Shown here piece by piece: positions 32,997 through 44,940 of a stretch of DNA of 64,000 bases. Every line of letters starts with the position of its first letter. The first letter of the stretch is position 1. Both the position numbers and the translations under genes were made by a program. The notes under the pieces were generated by a model that was given only the letters and a program-made list of their open reading frames with translations, had not been told where the DNA came from and searched no databases. The DNA comes from Mrakia gelida (Eukaryota > Basidiomycota > Tremellomycetes > Cystofilobasidiales > Mrakiaceae): the NCBI GenBank assembly GCA_024345305.1, contig BRON01000018.1, positions 682,001 through 746,000 of the forward strand. The letters are read 5' to 3'.

Positions 32997-34188
32997 ATGT
33001 CCCCTCCCCTTCGAGTCCCTCTGGAAGTCCTCGAACGAATCCTCTCCTTCGCCTTCACTCCTCTCGGCTCCCCTTCCTCCTCCTCCTCCCCCATCACCTC
33101 CAAGGATCTCATCTCTCCTCCCCTCGAGACGTCCCATCTCCTCCTCATCTCTCGAGGTTTCCGTCGACTCGCTCTTCCTCGTTACTATCGCACCATCGCC
33201 ATCGTCTCGCCCTTGGACTGGCCGACCTTCCTCCATCCCGAGAAGGGACTTCTCGTCGGAGAGGACAACGAGGAACGAGCTTCCTTCGTCAAGGAGCTCT
33301 GGATCAACGTCGCCGAAGAAGGCCAGATACCAATCGAGGATTGGTATCTGCAAGACGCCCTCGAAGAGGACGAACAACCAGATCGAATCCTCATCCAGCT
33401 CGAACGAGCGACGCTCCCAAACCTCCACCTCCTTCACCTCTTCCTCTGCAGTGCCGCACAATCCACTTCGGGAACGGAGTATGTCGGACGTAGTCAAGTG
33501 GATGCAGGGGAGATCTGGCGGAAAGTGGTCGACGAACGGCTGTCAGACGAATTCTGGGAACACGGGGGTGGGTCGGAGCTTTGCGAGGCAGGCGAGGAGG
33601 TTTGGGGGCCTGAGTGGGAGGAGTTTTTGGACCAGGGCATCCAGGAGCTCTACCAAGAGACAGAGTTGCCTAGTCCAGACGAGTTGGAGGATCAGGCGTC
33701 CTCCGAACTAGAAGGCGCGTTGAGTTTCTTCATCGACTCCGACTTTCCTCGACGCGTCGAGATCACCTTCGACGGTCTCAGTGAAGAGCTCCTCCTCCAA
33801 CTGGACTCTCTCGACTACTCCTCTACTTTGGAACAACCCTTCATCGTCGTTCCTCCCGCTGGACTCGATCTCGAAACAAAGGAGGACGAGGAAACGGTCG
33901 TCAAGTCCTTCGGAGACGACTTGGAGCGACTCACCTTCGCGCCGAAGCACTCGCTGTTGTTCGAAGGATTCGCTCGAACGTTCTGGGAGTCTTTGAGAGA
34001 GGTGATGGAGGAAGAAGAGTGGGCAGAAGGTTGGACCTGGAAGAGTGAAGATGGGACGGTGGTGAACTTGAGGGAGGCGTTCGAGTCGAAGCACGAAGAG
34101 GCGAGCTCGCTTCTCAATCTTTGCTGCTTCCCACGGCTGCCTTTCTTCGTAGCTGACCTACCTTCGTATGGATCACTCGCAGGTCTGA
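32997..34188 (+). CDS. F-box-like family protein, intact copy
   Basis: Exon 1 (32997-34100, 368 codons) runs from MSPPLRVPLEVLERILSFAF through LLLISRGFRRLALPRYYRTIAIV, FLHPEKGLLVGEDNEERASFVKELW, a divergent acidic middle, and the C-terminal LLFEGFARTFWESL...EGWTWKSEDGTVVNL. An intron with a GC donor (34101-34182: GCGAGC, GCTGACCT branch, TCGCAG) adds one Val before TGA, giving 369 residues. Without splicing the frame would extend to 34247. This terminal intron matches those of the 1-368 and 6694 copies, supporting the GC-AG model. The VSxGxRxLALPxYYR segment after the F-box-like start is typical of basidiomycete F-box proteins; ubiquitin-ligase adaptor function is inference. Confidence 0.8.
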
Positions 34189-35197
34189 GTGTCCTCTTCG
34201 TCGTCATCTCTCAGCTTTGCTTTCTCTCGCATTCGTCGGCTCGGTGAGCTCTTCCTTCCTCTCTTGAAAACCTCGATGCTCTCGCTGAGACTTTTCTTCC
34301 TCGTAATACCCACGTCCAATCTCGCACCCCTCGCCTACCATCTCGACCACGCCTTCAATCCTTCTCATCTCAGATCTCGTGAGCTCTTCGACCGAACATC
34401 GACGCGTCGCAATCCAACTATCGACTGACCTCGCCTCTTCTTCTTTCGATCCCCAGGAGTCATGTCTTCGCTCTCTATTGTCCAGGATTATGCGTTCGTA
34501 CCATCATTAAGCCAACCTCGTCCTGTTCGCTCCCTCGCTTCCTCTTCGACTCACACGGACACCAAGGTTCGTCTTCGTCGATTCCCGACCGTCAGTTCTG
34601 CTTCGACACTTTCTGACCTCCTTTCTTCCTTCCGTCAGATCTTCGACTACCTCTTGGTACCTGCTGGACTAGTGGTCAGCAATCAATGAGCCGTTCATCT
34701 TCTTCCAAGTCCACCTCGCGACCTCTGTTCCCCTCCTCGACAGTGCTCGACCTTCGCTCGAGTCAGCCTGATCCTGAGGTCGGCCTCTTTCCATCCAGCA
34801 CCCTCGAATCTCGATCCAGGCCTTCTGGTCTCAGCACGTTAACGTCGCGCAGCCGAACAACCTTCCCCCTCCTTCAGCCGAAGAAGGAGAAAGCAACAAG
34901 AACGCCTCGTTTTCGTACCCCCCTCACCTCGCTTTCTCTCCCGTCGACGCTTCGGCCGCGCTCACTCTGGTAGGTCCTTTGAACAGTACCATTCTCGACT
35001 TTGTGTGACCCTCTCACCTCCTCGACCTTGTCAGTGATAGCTTGCAGGAGGAGAACGACTCCCACGCGTCTTGCCCTTGATCGACGCGCCTCTTTCTCGT
35101 CTCGATCAACACCGAACCAACTCAAACTTCTCGCGCCTCTTTGAAAGGCCTGTAAAGCTAAAAAGCCCTTTCCCGAACGCTTTTTCCCCAAACAACC
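34189..35197 (+). other. Probable spliced 3' tail and intergenic region
   Basis: Two or more intron-like segments on the plus strand follow the stop: about 34242-34456 and 34567-34639 (GTTCGT...TTTCTGACC...CCGTCAG). The exon between them could encode MSSLSIVQDYAFVPSLSQ, and a similar-looking segment follows the pseudogene near 8190-8290, so this is more likely homologous 3' UTR than a new gene. From about 34700 to 35197 only the promoter of the PriA-like gene is expected; nothing else was recognised. Confidence 0.4.
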
Positions 35198-36874
35198 ATG
35201 TCCTTCCTCGCTTCTCCCATCCTTCGCCTCTCAGCGTTCCTCCCCCTCGCGTCTCTCGTTCTTGCTCAGGCTCCCGCGACCCCTCCCGCCGGTACGCCTC
35301 TCTCTCTCCCTCTCTCTCTCTCTCCTCTTCCTCGTCCTCGGTGGCTCATTGTTGTTTCCTCATCTCTTCGCATTCACAGGTTCTGCGTTCACCTTCCTCG
35401 ACTGGAGACTCATTGGCTCGTACGGATACGCCAACCCCCTCCCTTTCTTCGGCGAGACTGCCGCTGTCAGCTTCTCTACCTGTTCGTACTCTCATCTTCG
35501 AACCGATAGCCTCTTCCCTCGATCTCACCTTCGTCCTTTTTACGCTCTCACAGGCCTGTCCTACTGCCAAACAGCTCCAGGCGTCCAGACCGTCGCTTGG
35601 TCTTCCTATCTCGAGACGCCCGACAACTGTTATTGTGGCCAGACCCTCCCTCCTGCTGCGACTCAAAACACTCAGAGTGATTATTCAGACGTAGACGGCT
35701 TCCAAGTAAGCTCCGTTTCCCCTACAACGTCTTCGATCCGTCGAGCTCAACCTTTCTCTTTCTCGCGTTCAACCAGGTTCACACGGTTGGATCTACGTTC
35801 TCCTTCGTTCAGTGCGGTAACAAACAGGACGCCGTCGTAGTCGAGCAAGGAGGGGGCATCGGAGTCGATCTCAGTGAGTTTTCTAGATATGTACGATCGT
35901 TTCTTGCGGAGCTCGAGCTCATCATCTTCGTCTGGGCTCGTCCTTTCGCAGAGAGTTGTTTCATCAGCTGTCGGACCTTCACCTTCACGGCCTTCAACTG
36001 GGACGACCAAGTCTGCGTGAGTAGCGAACTCAGACTCGTTTTACCAGTTCCGATCCGATCTCTGACCCTCTTCTCCCCTTCTTTTTCCCTCCAGGCTTGC
36101 GTGAGTGACGTCTCGCTCGACGCGTCGCTTTCTCCTTCGACCCGATCTATCTTCTGATTCGCTGACCTTGTCTTCCCTCCCCCGACTCCAGGCCAGCACC
36201 GCTTCCACTGGACCCGCTACCTGCTCGGATTATGGATCAGACTACCAGGTGAGCTGAAAATCCGCTCGTTTCGTTCTCGTCGAAACGTCGAACTGATCTC
36301 GATCCTCCGTCGCTCAGTACTTCTCCCACTCCGCCGATGCCACAGCCAGTGGACTGGCTCGACGCAAGCGTAACCTCACCTTTGGCAAAACCAACCAGGA
36401 TCCAAACCTCAAGTTCTGTCCTGCTGGGATGTCCGCTTGTCTCGTCGAGGGAGGAAAGGAAGGATACGAGGTGAGCTTCGATTTTTTCCTCCGCTCGTTC
36501 GCGTTCGCTCTTGCCTCTTCCTCTCTCAAAGCTGACCTTCTCGTTTTGTTTGGGGCTACGCTGCACAGTGCCTCTCCGTCGACTCCGAACTCGAGTCCTG
36601 TGGTGGCTGCTTGTCAGGAAGAAGTGCTACTCAAGCTGGAAACGCGACCGTCGGACGAGAGTGAGTTCCGTTTTCCGTCGTCTTTCGACGCGTCTCCTTC
36701 CCTCGTCTCGAACCGCTCCGTCTGACATTGGTGTTCGATGTTTACAGCTGCTCATTGATCCCAGGAGTTTCCCTTGGAGGTGTGACCTGCAAGAAGGGGA
36801 CCTGCGACGTCTCAAGCTGCAGGAAGGGCTGGGGACTACGCGATGGAGTTTGCGTCGCTGTCAAGAGGAGGTAG
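35198..36874 (+). CDS. PriA-like secreted cysteine-rich protein
   Basis: About ten exons, roughly 285 residues. Signal peptide: MSFLASPILRLSAFLPLASLVLA then QAP. The N-terminal half has a WSC-like pattern (STCLSYCQTAPGVQTVAWSSY, NCYCG). The C-terminal half has the cysteine pattern known from basidiomycete PriA proteins: FCPAGMSACLVEGG, YECLSVDSELESCGGC, DCSLIPGVSLGGVTC, GTCDVSSCRKGWGL. Between them lies LARRKRN, a probable Kex2 dibasic site that would separate the halves. A secreted or wall-associated protein is expected; the biochemical role of the family is unknown. Introns at about 36105-36191 and 36661-36747 carry CGACGCGTC. Confidence 0.8.
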
Positions 36875-37197
36875 ATTTCGTAGATAGATTTTGGGTTTCT
36901 CGAGGTTATCTATATAGGGGATATCACAGGGTGTCATTTCTCGCCGCTCGAAGAGAATGAGCAGCATCAGACTAGGTCGAGAGGCCTTCGGCGGTTCGAC
37001 GCGTCGAGAGGACGGCGCGAGGCTCGAACCGTTTCGCTCTGAAACCTCGCATCGCCAAAAGTCGAGAGAAGAGCGTCCGTGTATATTCGTTGCGTTCGTC
37101 CAAGATCGTTAAAAGGCGAACAAGAGAAGAGCTAGAAGTACAGAGAAACCAAAAACGAACTGAGGCGCGTGCTGAAGTGTCGACGACCCGTCTCACA
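36875..37197. other. Convergent intergenic region
   Basis: 323 bp between the 3' ends of the PriA-like gene (+) and the next minus-strand gene. It contains a CGACGCGTCGAG at about 37000 and no supported coding frame. A GGCTCGAACC word near 37020 resembles a tRNA B box, but no cloverleaf can be drawn around it. Confidence 0.5.
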
Positions 37198-40026
37198 TCA
37201 CCTCCCAACCATCCTCCCCATCCCCACCCTCTCACCTTCCTCCCTCTCCTCCTCCCTCCTCCTCCTCGACCCCAAAACCCTCGCCCTCGCAGCCCTCAAC
37301 GACTCCAGATCCAAACAATCCCTCACCCTCTCCTGCTGCTCCAACCTCTCGTTCCCTCGCTCGACCATGCTTGCCAGCGCCGCCGAGGAGAGGAGAGGCG
37401 GACCAGTAACGAGGTAAGGGGACTCTCGGGTCTCTCCACTGAGGACTGAGGCGGAGAGGGAGTTGAGAATGGAGGAGTTGCGATGACCTACGTCGATGGG
37501 TCGATCGGTGCCCGTTGCGCGACGAAGGACGGGGAGGGAGTCTTCGCTGTCGAGGGAGGAGGAAGAGGAACCTTCGGACGTGGGAGGTTGAGGCGAAGGA
37601 GCGGTGGAGCGTTGGGATCGGACGGGTTGTTGTTGTTGTTGAAGGGTTTGAGCGACGACGGTCGCGAGAGGGAGCACTCCTGGGAGGTCGTCCGAATCCG
37701 AATCCGAATCGCTGATCTCGTCCGGTCCCGAAGTAGTCCGAGGTTGAAGTCGGAGGCGACGAGGCACCTCGAATCCGTTCTCTTCACGCATCGACGGTCC
37801 GGATCCAGCGAGGTCCAAGCGAATGGCTCGAATTCGTTCGTTCGCTTCCTCACGCGAGAGACCTCGTCGTCGAAAGTCGCTGAGATCGTCTTGAGCTCGA
37901 AGACGGGCGGACATGTCGTCTATGAGTCGAGACTGACGAGTGACGGGGACGATGTCCGGTAGCGAGTCCGAGTCCGTTTCGGAGGAGACGCGTTGGATTG
38001 GGTTGGACGAGCGGTTGAGTTGGGAGTAGAAGGACCGTTCGTCGGCGTAGATTGGAAGGGAGAACGGCCATGAGTTCGAGGGAGGTTGGGAGTAGAGGGG
38101 ATGAGTGGTTGTTTGTGGTCGTGACGAGGACGGCGAGGTGGTGGTGGGTTCGGAAGCGGAGGGAGGCGAGGGTACGAATCGAGACGCGACTCGAGTGGCG
38201 GCGTAGGTGTAGATGGGATGGGTGTGGTAGGGTTGGGAGGCATCGATGTAGGTTCCGATGATTCGACCACTATAAAGACGCAACCCAAAGGCAAATTCAG
38301 TGAGAGGTCTCGACGCGACGAGTCAAAAGGCGAAAAAGCGAGCTCACCAGTTGAAGCACAACACCAGCCTCTTCTCACAGGCACAACCCAGACTCCCCAT
38401 CTCCCCTTCGAGCTCCTTCACCTCCTCTCCCTTCCACCTCCCCCATTTCCCAGCTCCAATTGGAGGAACCTGACTCTCGAACCTCAACCCACCAGGACTC
38501 CTCACAGCTCCCTCCAGAACGACCAGCGCTCCGCACCCTTCCTCCCTCTTCGATCCTCCGCCACTCCCATCTCCCTCCAGCCACTCCGGAGGAGGCCCAA
38601 GCTGAAGGTGCTTCTCCACGTTCTTTTTCGTCGTCGTCGTCGTCTCCCTCCTCTTCGGCGCTCGACACCAAAGTCTCCAACTCCCTCCCTCGTCGACCTT
38701 CGCGTCAGATCCTCCAGGTTTCCCAGGGACGGGACGATGAACTCCTTCCCTTTGAGCTCGAGGGGTCGTAGGCCACTGTCGACCTGCCTCGGCGAACTGC
38801 TGAGAGAGCAGCTGGATGTGGGATGGGCGGAGTCGAGGTGGGATGGAGGGATCGTCGACGGGAGGTGAGGTTCGGTTGGAATCGCCCGAAAGGGAACGGA
38901 GAGGAGAGGTTCGGATCCGACTGGCTGTTCGGACTCGTTGTTGCTGAGATTCGGTGGATGTAGTCGAGTTTTGCAGGGGTTGGGGGGTGTTGGAAGAAGG
39001 AAGGTAGGCGAAGGAGGGGAGTCGAGGAAGAGGAGGAAGAACGCCGATGTGCTGGAACGTCTCGGTTGATGGGAGTTGTGGGAGTTGGAGAGGTGGGTTG
39101 GGAACGTTTCGATGGATAGCTCCTCGACGACGAAGGAGAGACATCTGTCCTGTGAGAAGTGAGTGAGGAAGCATCTGAGGGAAGAGTGGGAAGAGATGAG
39201 GAGATCAGGTCAGGTCGTCGCCCCCCCCAGAAGAAGGGAAACGGAAGCTCACTGATTCCGCCTCCTCCCCATCTTCAGCCACCTGATCTAGTCTCATTTC
39301 TCCACCACGAGCACTGTTAGGCTCCTCTTCTGCGTCTCCTCCTCGAAGCAAAGTTTCCATGGTGTCGATTTGAGAGCGAAGGTAACCGATCCTTCCTTCC
39401 CTCGTCTGATCTCGCTGTTCGAGCCTCCTGAGCGCATCTCTCGAGACGTCGAGGACGAGGAGGAGATGAGTTCGTTCGGAGTCGTTGAGAGGTCGTCGAG
39501 GGAGGGTGTGGTCGGATGGAAGAGTTGTGAAGGAGGTTGGAGGGGATTGAGGGAGGGGAGGACGAGGAGGGATGGGAAGCTGAGTGAGAGGTTGAAGTTG
39601 AGCGGACGGAGCTGATGGAGGAGAGGAGGAGGAGCGCTGAGGGTTGAAATTTTGAGGGGAGGCAGATGCGGATGATGTAGATGCGACTGGGCTGGAGCGA
39701 GAAGTTTGTTCTGGACTTGGTGAGGGAGGACGTATCGAAGGTGAAGGAGGAGGAGGAAGGTCCCGTTGCTGCTCCACCACCACCTCTCCTTCCTCCGCCT
39801 CTCTCCTTCTCCCCTCCGCTGACCTCCAGTGCCTCCTCCTTCTCAGAGGGGAGCCCCCACCACCAGATGCTAGTGGCGGAAACGCTTCCTCATCGAGAGG
39901 AGGGGAGAGAGAGGTGGGAACGGGTGCTGAAGGAGGAGGAGGGAGGAAGGAGGAGATCGATGAGGTGACGACCGAGCTGGTCGAGGCTGCTACAGCAGCG
40001 TAGGTTCGAGAGGGAGCTTGAGGCAT
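37198..40026 (-). CDS. Large, mostly disordered protein with a Cys-rich core
   Basis: Three main exons, roughly 890 residues. It starts MPQAPSRTYAAVAASTSSV with a Pro/Ser-rich region and a coiled-coil-like stretch (ERTHLLLVLDVSRDALRRLEQRD). The central conserved-looking part is GCGALVVLEGAVRSPGG ... KWGRWKGEEVKELEGEMGSLGCACEKRLVLCFNCGRIIG, with two CxC/CxxC pairs that could bind zinc; it ends near YTYAATRVASRFVPS. The C-terminal 350 residues are Ser/Arg/Asp-rich with a polyglutamine run and an EDSLPVLRRATG motif echoing SLPDIVPVTRQ and DLPGVLPLATV earlier, i.e. three S/D-L-P-x-V/I-L/V repeats. No named family was recognised; a scaffold or RING-like function cannot be shown. Confidence 0.65.
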
Positions 40027-40419
40027 GGGAGATGATGCGAAGTGGGCCTAAGATCAAAGGAGGAGAGGGAGGGTTTGCATCGTTTTGGGTTCGAAAGGGG
40101 AGGGGAGGGAGTCGTGGGTGGTGGAAGGAAGGGCGAGGCGAAATGAGCTTTCATTTGGAGGAAGGATCGCGAGGGAGAGGTGAAACGGGCAGGGGTGCTT
40201 CCTGGGAAATTTTTCATTCCGAATTATGATTCCAGAATGCTCGACGCATGGGTTTCGATCGAAAGAAGGCAGGTATAGTCTCAAAGCTCTAGTCTAAGCA
40301 AGCGAAATAAATCAAGTCCGTCGACGCGTCGTCTCGTCTGTCGTCTCCCTCAGCGTCGTCGACCTGTTCAATCCACGCGAAATACTACAAGGTCAACTTC
40401 AGCAAAAGGATGGGAGATG

Positions 40420-41344
40420 TCAAGTTCCAAAGCGCTCACGTTTCTGATCCTTCTCCATCTGTTTCTCCCACTCCTTTCTCGCCTTCCTCTCGTCCCTCGA
40501 ACTCCCTCCCATTCCTCCTCCAAACCCACTCCCACCCCCATACGCTCCCCCGCCAGGGTACCCATTCCCGCCATACCCAACTTCCAAAACCAACACCAAC
40601 ACGAGACGTCAGCGAATTTCGAATCAAACGAAAACAAAGCCAATCGCGCGACGCGTTTGAGTTGACTTACTCTGTTGCTGCTGCTGCTGCTGACCAGGCT
40701 CCACCGCCCCTCTACTAGAATTATAAATCCTCGTCCCTACTTTAATGGCGATCCCAGCTCCAGGGATGATGGAACTGGCTGCGAGCTGAACGAAACACAA
40801 CAAAACGAAGTCAGCGAACGCTTCGACTTCGAGCGAGACGAATGAGGGGACGCACTCGAGCAATGAAAGGAATCTCCAACGGCACTGGTCCACTCTGCTG
40901 GTTCTGCTGTTGTTGTTGGGGGTACCCACGAGCTTCGTAGGGCGGTGAGGTGTCGAGGTTGTACGAGCGAGGCGGGAGAGGTGGAGGAGAAAAGTTGCTT
41001 TGGGGTGGGTAGTTTGGGGGGTAGTTTGAAGTTTGGGAGCGAGGATCGGTCCATACGGGTCGGGGGGAGGGGGAGTTGGTGTCTGAAGTGGGAGTGAGGT
41101 GAGGGGTCAGTGGGGAGGGAGGAAGGGGAGCGACGGGAAGCGACGAACGAACCGAGGAAGTAGAATGCTTGGGAAGCTTGGTCGTAGCGCTTGATCCTGA
41201 GGGAGAAACGAGAGGGGGAGAAGGGAGTCAGGTTGGGTGAGAGGTGAGAGCGACGGAGCGGGGAAAGAAAGGAAGGGAGAAAAGAAGGACGAACCAGCCA
41301 GGAGGAAGAGGATCGTTTTCGTAGGAGTTTCTTGAGCTGTACAT
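40420..41344 (-). CDS. WW-domain protein with Gln- and Gly-rich tails
   Basis: Five exons. It starts MYSSRNSYENDPLPPGW; the WW domain is assembled from three exons: LPPGWIKRYDQASQAFYFLD then TNSPSPRPVWTDPR, with both Trp present. Then come a Pro/Tyr-rich segment with PPLPPRSYN, two Gln runs, a conserved-looking membrane-like piece LAASSIIPGAGIAIKVG, and a Gly-rich region GYGGNGYPGGGAYGGG before a charged end KEWEKQMEKDQKRERFGT. WW domains bind proline-rich peptides; similar short fungal proteins are uncharacterised. The intron at about 40672-40603 carries an ACGCGTTTG word. Confidence 0.75.
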
Positions 41345-41735
41345 CGGCTTTTGAGTCTGAAGCTGGAGTGAAGGGAGAAAGATGAGAGGAGAGAGGGGGG
41401 AGATGCAGTTGGTGGTAGAGAGGAAGAAGAATGAGGTCGAGGTTTTTGAATCCCGTCCCGAAAAAGACCTCGCGCGAGAGGGCTCGGTTCCACTCTCGGA
41501 TGCGAGAAATCAGCTACGCCCAAGGCGGTGAAGCTCGTCTGTAGCACTGGATCTTGCCGAGTGGGAAGCCCGATATCTCGGAGTGGTGGAAGAGCTGGAG
41601 AGAGACGCGAAAGAGAGGACATGGTATCTGGCGGAGGGCAGTCGAAGTGAAGCAAGAAGTCAAGTGGGACGAGAGAGCAGGGACGAGATGAAGGCGGATG
41701 ATATGAGGGTGAGGTGTATAGTAGGTGCGGGGTAT

Positions 41736-43275
41736 TTACTCGTCGAGAGGGTAGATGTGCCTGCGAGAGAAAGCAAAGATGGACGAGGTCGGCGCGAGCT
41801 GGACGCGACGATTCGAGACGAAGATGGAGGGAAGGAAAGAACGTACTTCGAGAGGAGTTTGTTCATGGTGAACATGTGCACCTTCGGAACCTTGAACACA
41901 GCCTGAAGAGTCTCGTCACAGATGATGAACCTCTTGTCGCTCGCATCCTGTTGGCGGCGAACGAAGGTGGCACGGAGCAGACGTGTCAGTCTTCAGGAGA
42001 CGCGCGACGAAGACTAGTCGTCCGAGCGAAACGAAGCGAAGGAGGAACAACAAACCTGAAGATCCCTCTCCTTGACGTACTCCCAGATCTTCTTGACCGT
42101 CTGAGGTCGAGACATCTGTTGAAAAGAAAAGGAAAGAAGGGGCGAGCAAGCGAAAGTCAGCTCAGCCTCGACGCGTCCCGTTCCCTCCTCCCCCTCCCCC
42201 TCTCCTGTCTCCTCTCTCTCCCAACGCCAGCCGTGATCCGAAAGGGGACTGAACGGAGACGACTCACCCTATCCCCGCCCACAACAGCCTGCAAAGCCTC
42301 ACTCAACCCCATCTCCTTATTGAAAGCTCCCCCTCGCACCTTCTTCTCTCCTCCCTCCTCTCCCTCCCCACCTTCGCTCTTGACCTTCTTGACCTTCTTG
42401 CTCTTCTTCTTCTTCTTCCCGTCTCCTCCGGCATCAGAGTCGGAATCGACAGTGGGACTGCTCTGGACTCGATCTCGTTTCCTCTTCTTCTCGTCCTTCG
42501 AGGAGGACGACTTGGAGGTCTTGGGCTTGGAAGAAGAAGGACGAGTAGAGTGAGAGTTGAGGGAGAGGGAGAGGGATTGTGCGTATTCGGCGTCGGTAAA
42601 GGTGTGGTTGGTGGGTTCGGATTTGACTTCGTGGGAAGATTTGAAGGAGGAGGACTTGGGTTTGGAGGAGGAAGAGGTCGAGGTTGAGGTTGACGCGGAA
42701 GGTTGATGTTGAGGGAAGGAGTGGTGGGAGTTGGAGTGGGGTTTGGAGGAGGAGGAGGGTTTAGGTGGGGGAGAGGGAGAGGGAGAGGGAGATGGGGAGA
42801 GAGCGGTGAGGGCTTCGAAGACGGATTTGGTCTGGAGATGACGAGGTGAAGAGGAGGGAGGAAGGTCAGTCGTGGAGTGAGCTCGCTCACCTTCTTCTTA
42901 AGAGTAGAGAACGAGAGGGCTGGACACTCACGATATGATTAATTTCCTCCTTGTGTTCGTCGAGGACCTTTGTATCGAGGGAAGAGTCGTTCTGAACGAG
43001 CATCTTGCGTACTTGTCGAGCAGTGCTGAAAGAAGAAAGAGAGGAGGGAGGAGAAGGTCAACTCCGAGAGCCATCGAGAGTGAGCTGAACCAGATTCTAC
43101 ATACATCTGAGATTGATCTGCTCCGGCTAAGATAGCTCTGATAGCGGGTCGTAAGGATTCAGCATCGAAGTACTGGTAAAAACGATGAAGAAAGAGAGAG
43201 CCGGAAAGGGAAGGAGAAGGGAGGAAGGGAAGAAAGGTCAGCTCAGCTCGGTTCAGGACGTCGACTTACACTCAT
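41736..43275 (-). CDS. DEK_C-SWIB domain protein (Uaf30/Tri1 type)
   Basis: First exon is six bases (ATGAGT), then YFDAESLRPAIRAILAGADQSQ and TARQVRKMLVQNDSSLDTKV with KEEINHI: the DEK C-terminal domain. A long Ser/Pro/Lys-rich linker carries KKKKKSKKVKKVKSE (likely nuclear signal). The SWIB domain is MSRPQTVKKIWEYVKERDLQD, ASDKRFIICDETLQAVFKV, KVHMFTMNKLLSKHIYPLDE, ending at the stop 41736-41738. Yeast proteins of this architecture include Uaf30, part of the RNA polymerase I upstream activating factor, and Tri1. Which one this is cannot be decided here. Divergent from guanylate kinase, about 300 bp between starts. Confidence 0.9.
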
Positions 43276-43575
43276 CCATCCTCCTATCCCTTCTGATATT
43301 TTCACTCCGAGCTACTCACAGACATGCTGACGAGAAGAAGAAGTGCCGCTGATAGGAACAAGAATCGAGTAGCTGGGAGTCAAGAGGCAGAAAACGAAGC
43401 TTGAAAGGGAGCCAGCCTCTTCCTCCCACGTGAGCCGAGCGAACCTTCCCTTCCTGCTCTCCCTTTTCTTTGGTCTCTGAACCCAAACGGCGATCTTCCC
43501 AAGATTCTCTCCCTCCTTCGAACCTCCTTCGCATCCCTATCCCTTCGTCTGCCCTCGACCTCCTTCTTCAGAACC

Positions 43576-44940
43576 ATGGCTTCCACTTCTACTCCAGATT
43601 TCACGCGCGTCAGTGGCTCTCTCCCTCTTCGTCCCTCCCTCTCTTCTCTTCCTTTCCCATCTGAGCTCTGAAGGGCTGACTCTTCTCGCCGCTCTTTCGA
43701 TGGTTGGTATGCGCCCTCTGCAGCCTCTCGTTCTCTTTGGACCTTCTGGTACCGGGAAATCTACCCTGCTCAAGAAGCTGCTCGCCGAGTTCCCTGACAA
43801 GTTCGGATTCTCAGTTTCTCGTCAGTCCAGCCCTCCTTCTTTCTCTCTTCTTCTTTCGTCCTTCTCCAGGTCTTCTCAGAACTCGTATGAGGCGAGCATG
43901 GTTCCTCGAAGGGCGAGCTTTTAGGTGGTGGGTGGTGGAATGAGAGACGGGATGACGGAAGATGTGCGAAGGAAGGCGATGGGATGGGGAAGGGAAAGAA
44001 TGAGCTCGACACGGAAGTCTCAGCCCATCTTCTCGAGACGAGTGTGCTCGAGCCTCTTTGCAGATTTGCTCGAGTCGCACCGCCTCTGTGTCCTCCAGCA
44101 CCCTCTTATCATCTTCCTCTCGTTGAAGAAAACCTTCGAACCTCCTATGTCTCAATCCAACACCTCTCTCCCCACGTCCCTCCCCTGCCCTCCTCCTCCT
44201 CCCCACACCTCTTCAACACACTCTCCTCTCGTCTCACCACTGACCCTTCTTCCCTCCCTTTTATTCGCTCGTAGACACCACTCGATCTCCTCGAGCCGGC
44301 GAGCTCCCAGGCGTCGCCTACCACTTCACCGACCGACCCACCTTCGAGCGACTCATCGCCGAGGGAGCCTTCATCGAGAACGCAGAGTTCTCAGGAAACC
44401 GATATGGAACTTCCGCCAAGGCCGTTCAGGACTTCGAGGGGACTGGAAGGAGGTGTATCCTTGATATCGATATGCAGGTGAGTGCACAAGTCGTGGGAGG
44501 AGGGGAGGGGAGGGAGCAAGGAGATGGGCTGAAAAAGACGAGCTCGCTCGCTCTTTGCTTCCTGGCTCTCCTCGCTCCCTTGCTCGCTCGTTCTTTGCAC
44601 TAACCACCCCTCCCCCGTCTCCTCCTCTCTCGCTCAGGGAGTCCAACAAATCCGCCTCAACCACCCCCACCTGAACCCCATCTACCTCTTCATCTCCCCT
44701 CCCTCGTTCGCCTCCCTCCGAACGCGTCTCACCTCCCGAGGAACCGAGTCCCCCGAATCCCTCCAGGCTCGTCTGGACGCCGCCAAGGGAGAGCTCGAGT
44801 ACGCTGTGAGCGAGGAGGGGAAGGCTCACGTGGTGGTGGTGAACGATGATCTTGAGAGGGCGTACACGCTGTTCAAGAGGGTTGCCCTTGGGGAGAACAT
44901 TGGGGAGGGAGAGGGAGATAAGGTTCCGAGTGATCTTTAG
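43576..44940 (+). CDS. GUK1: Guanylate kinase
   Basis: Four exons (43576-43608, 43724-43820, 44275-44477, 44638-44940) sum to 636 nt, 211 residues. P-loop [25 protein letters not shown] (the His codon is split by the long intron), [46 protein letters not shown], and the lid [19 protein letters not shown]. It phosphorylates GMP to GDP with ATP. Intron 2 is about 454 bp, several times the local norm, and no conserved sequence is missing across it. Confidence 0.96.

Noticed and set aside
37015..37060. GGCTCGAACC word resembling a tRNA B box on the minus strand
   Set aside because: The bases around it do not form a 5-bp T stem, and no D-arm, anticodon arm or acceptor stem could be drawn.
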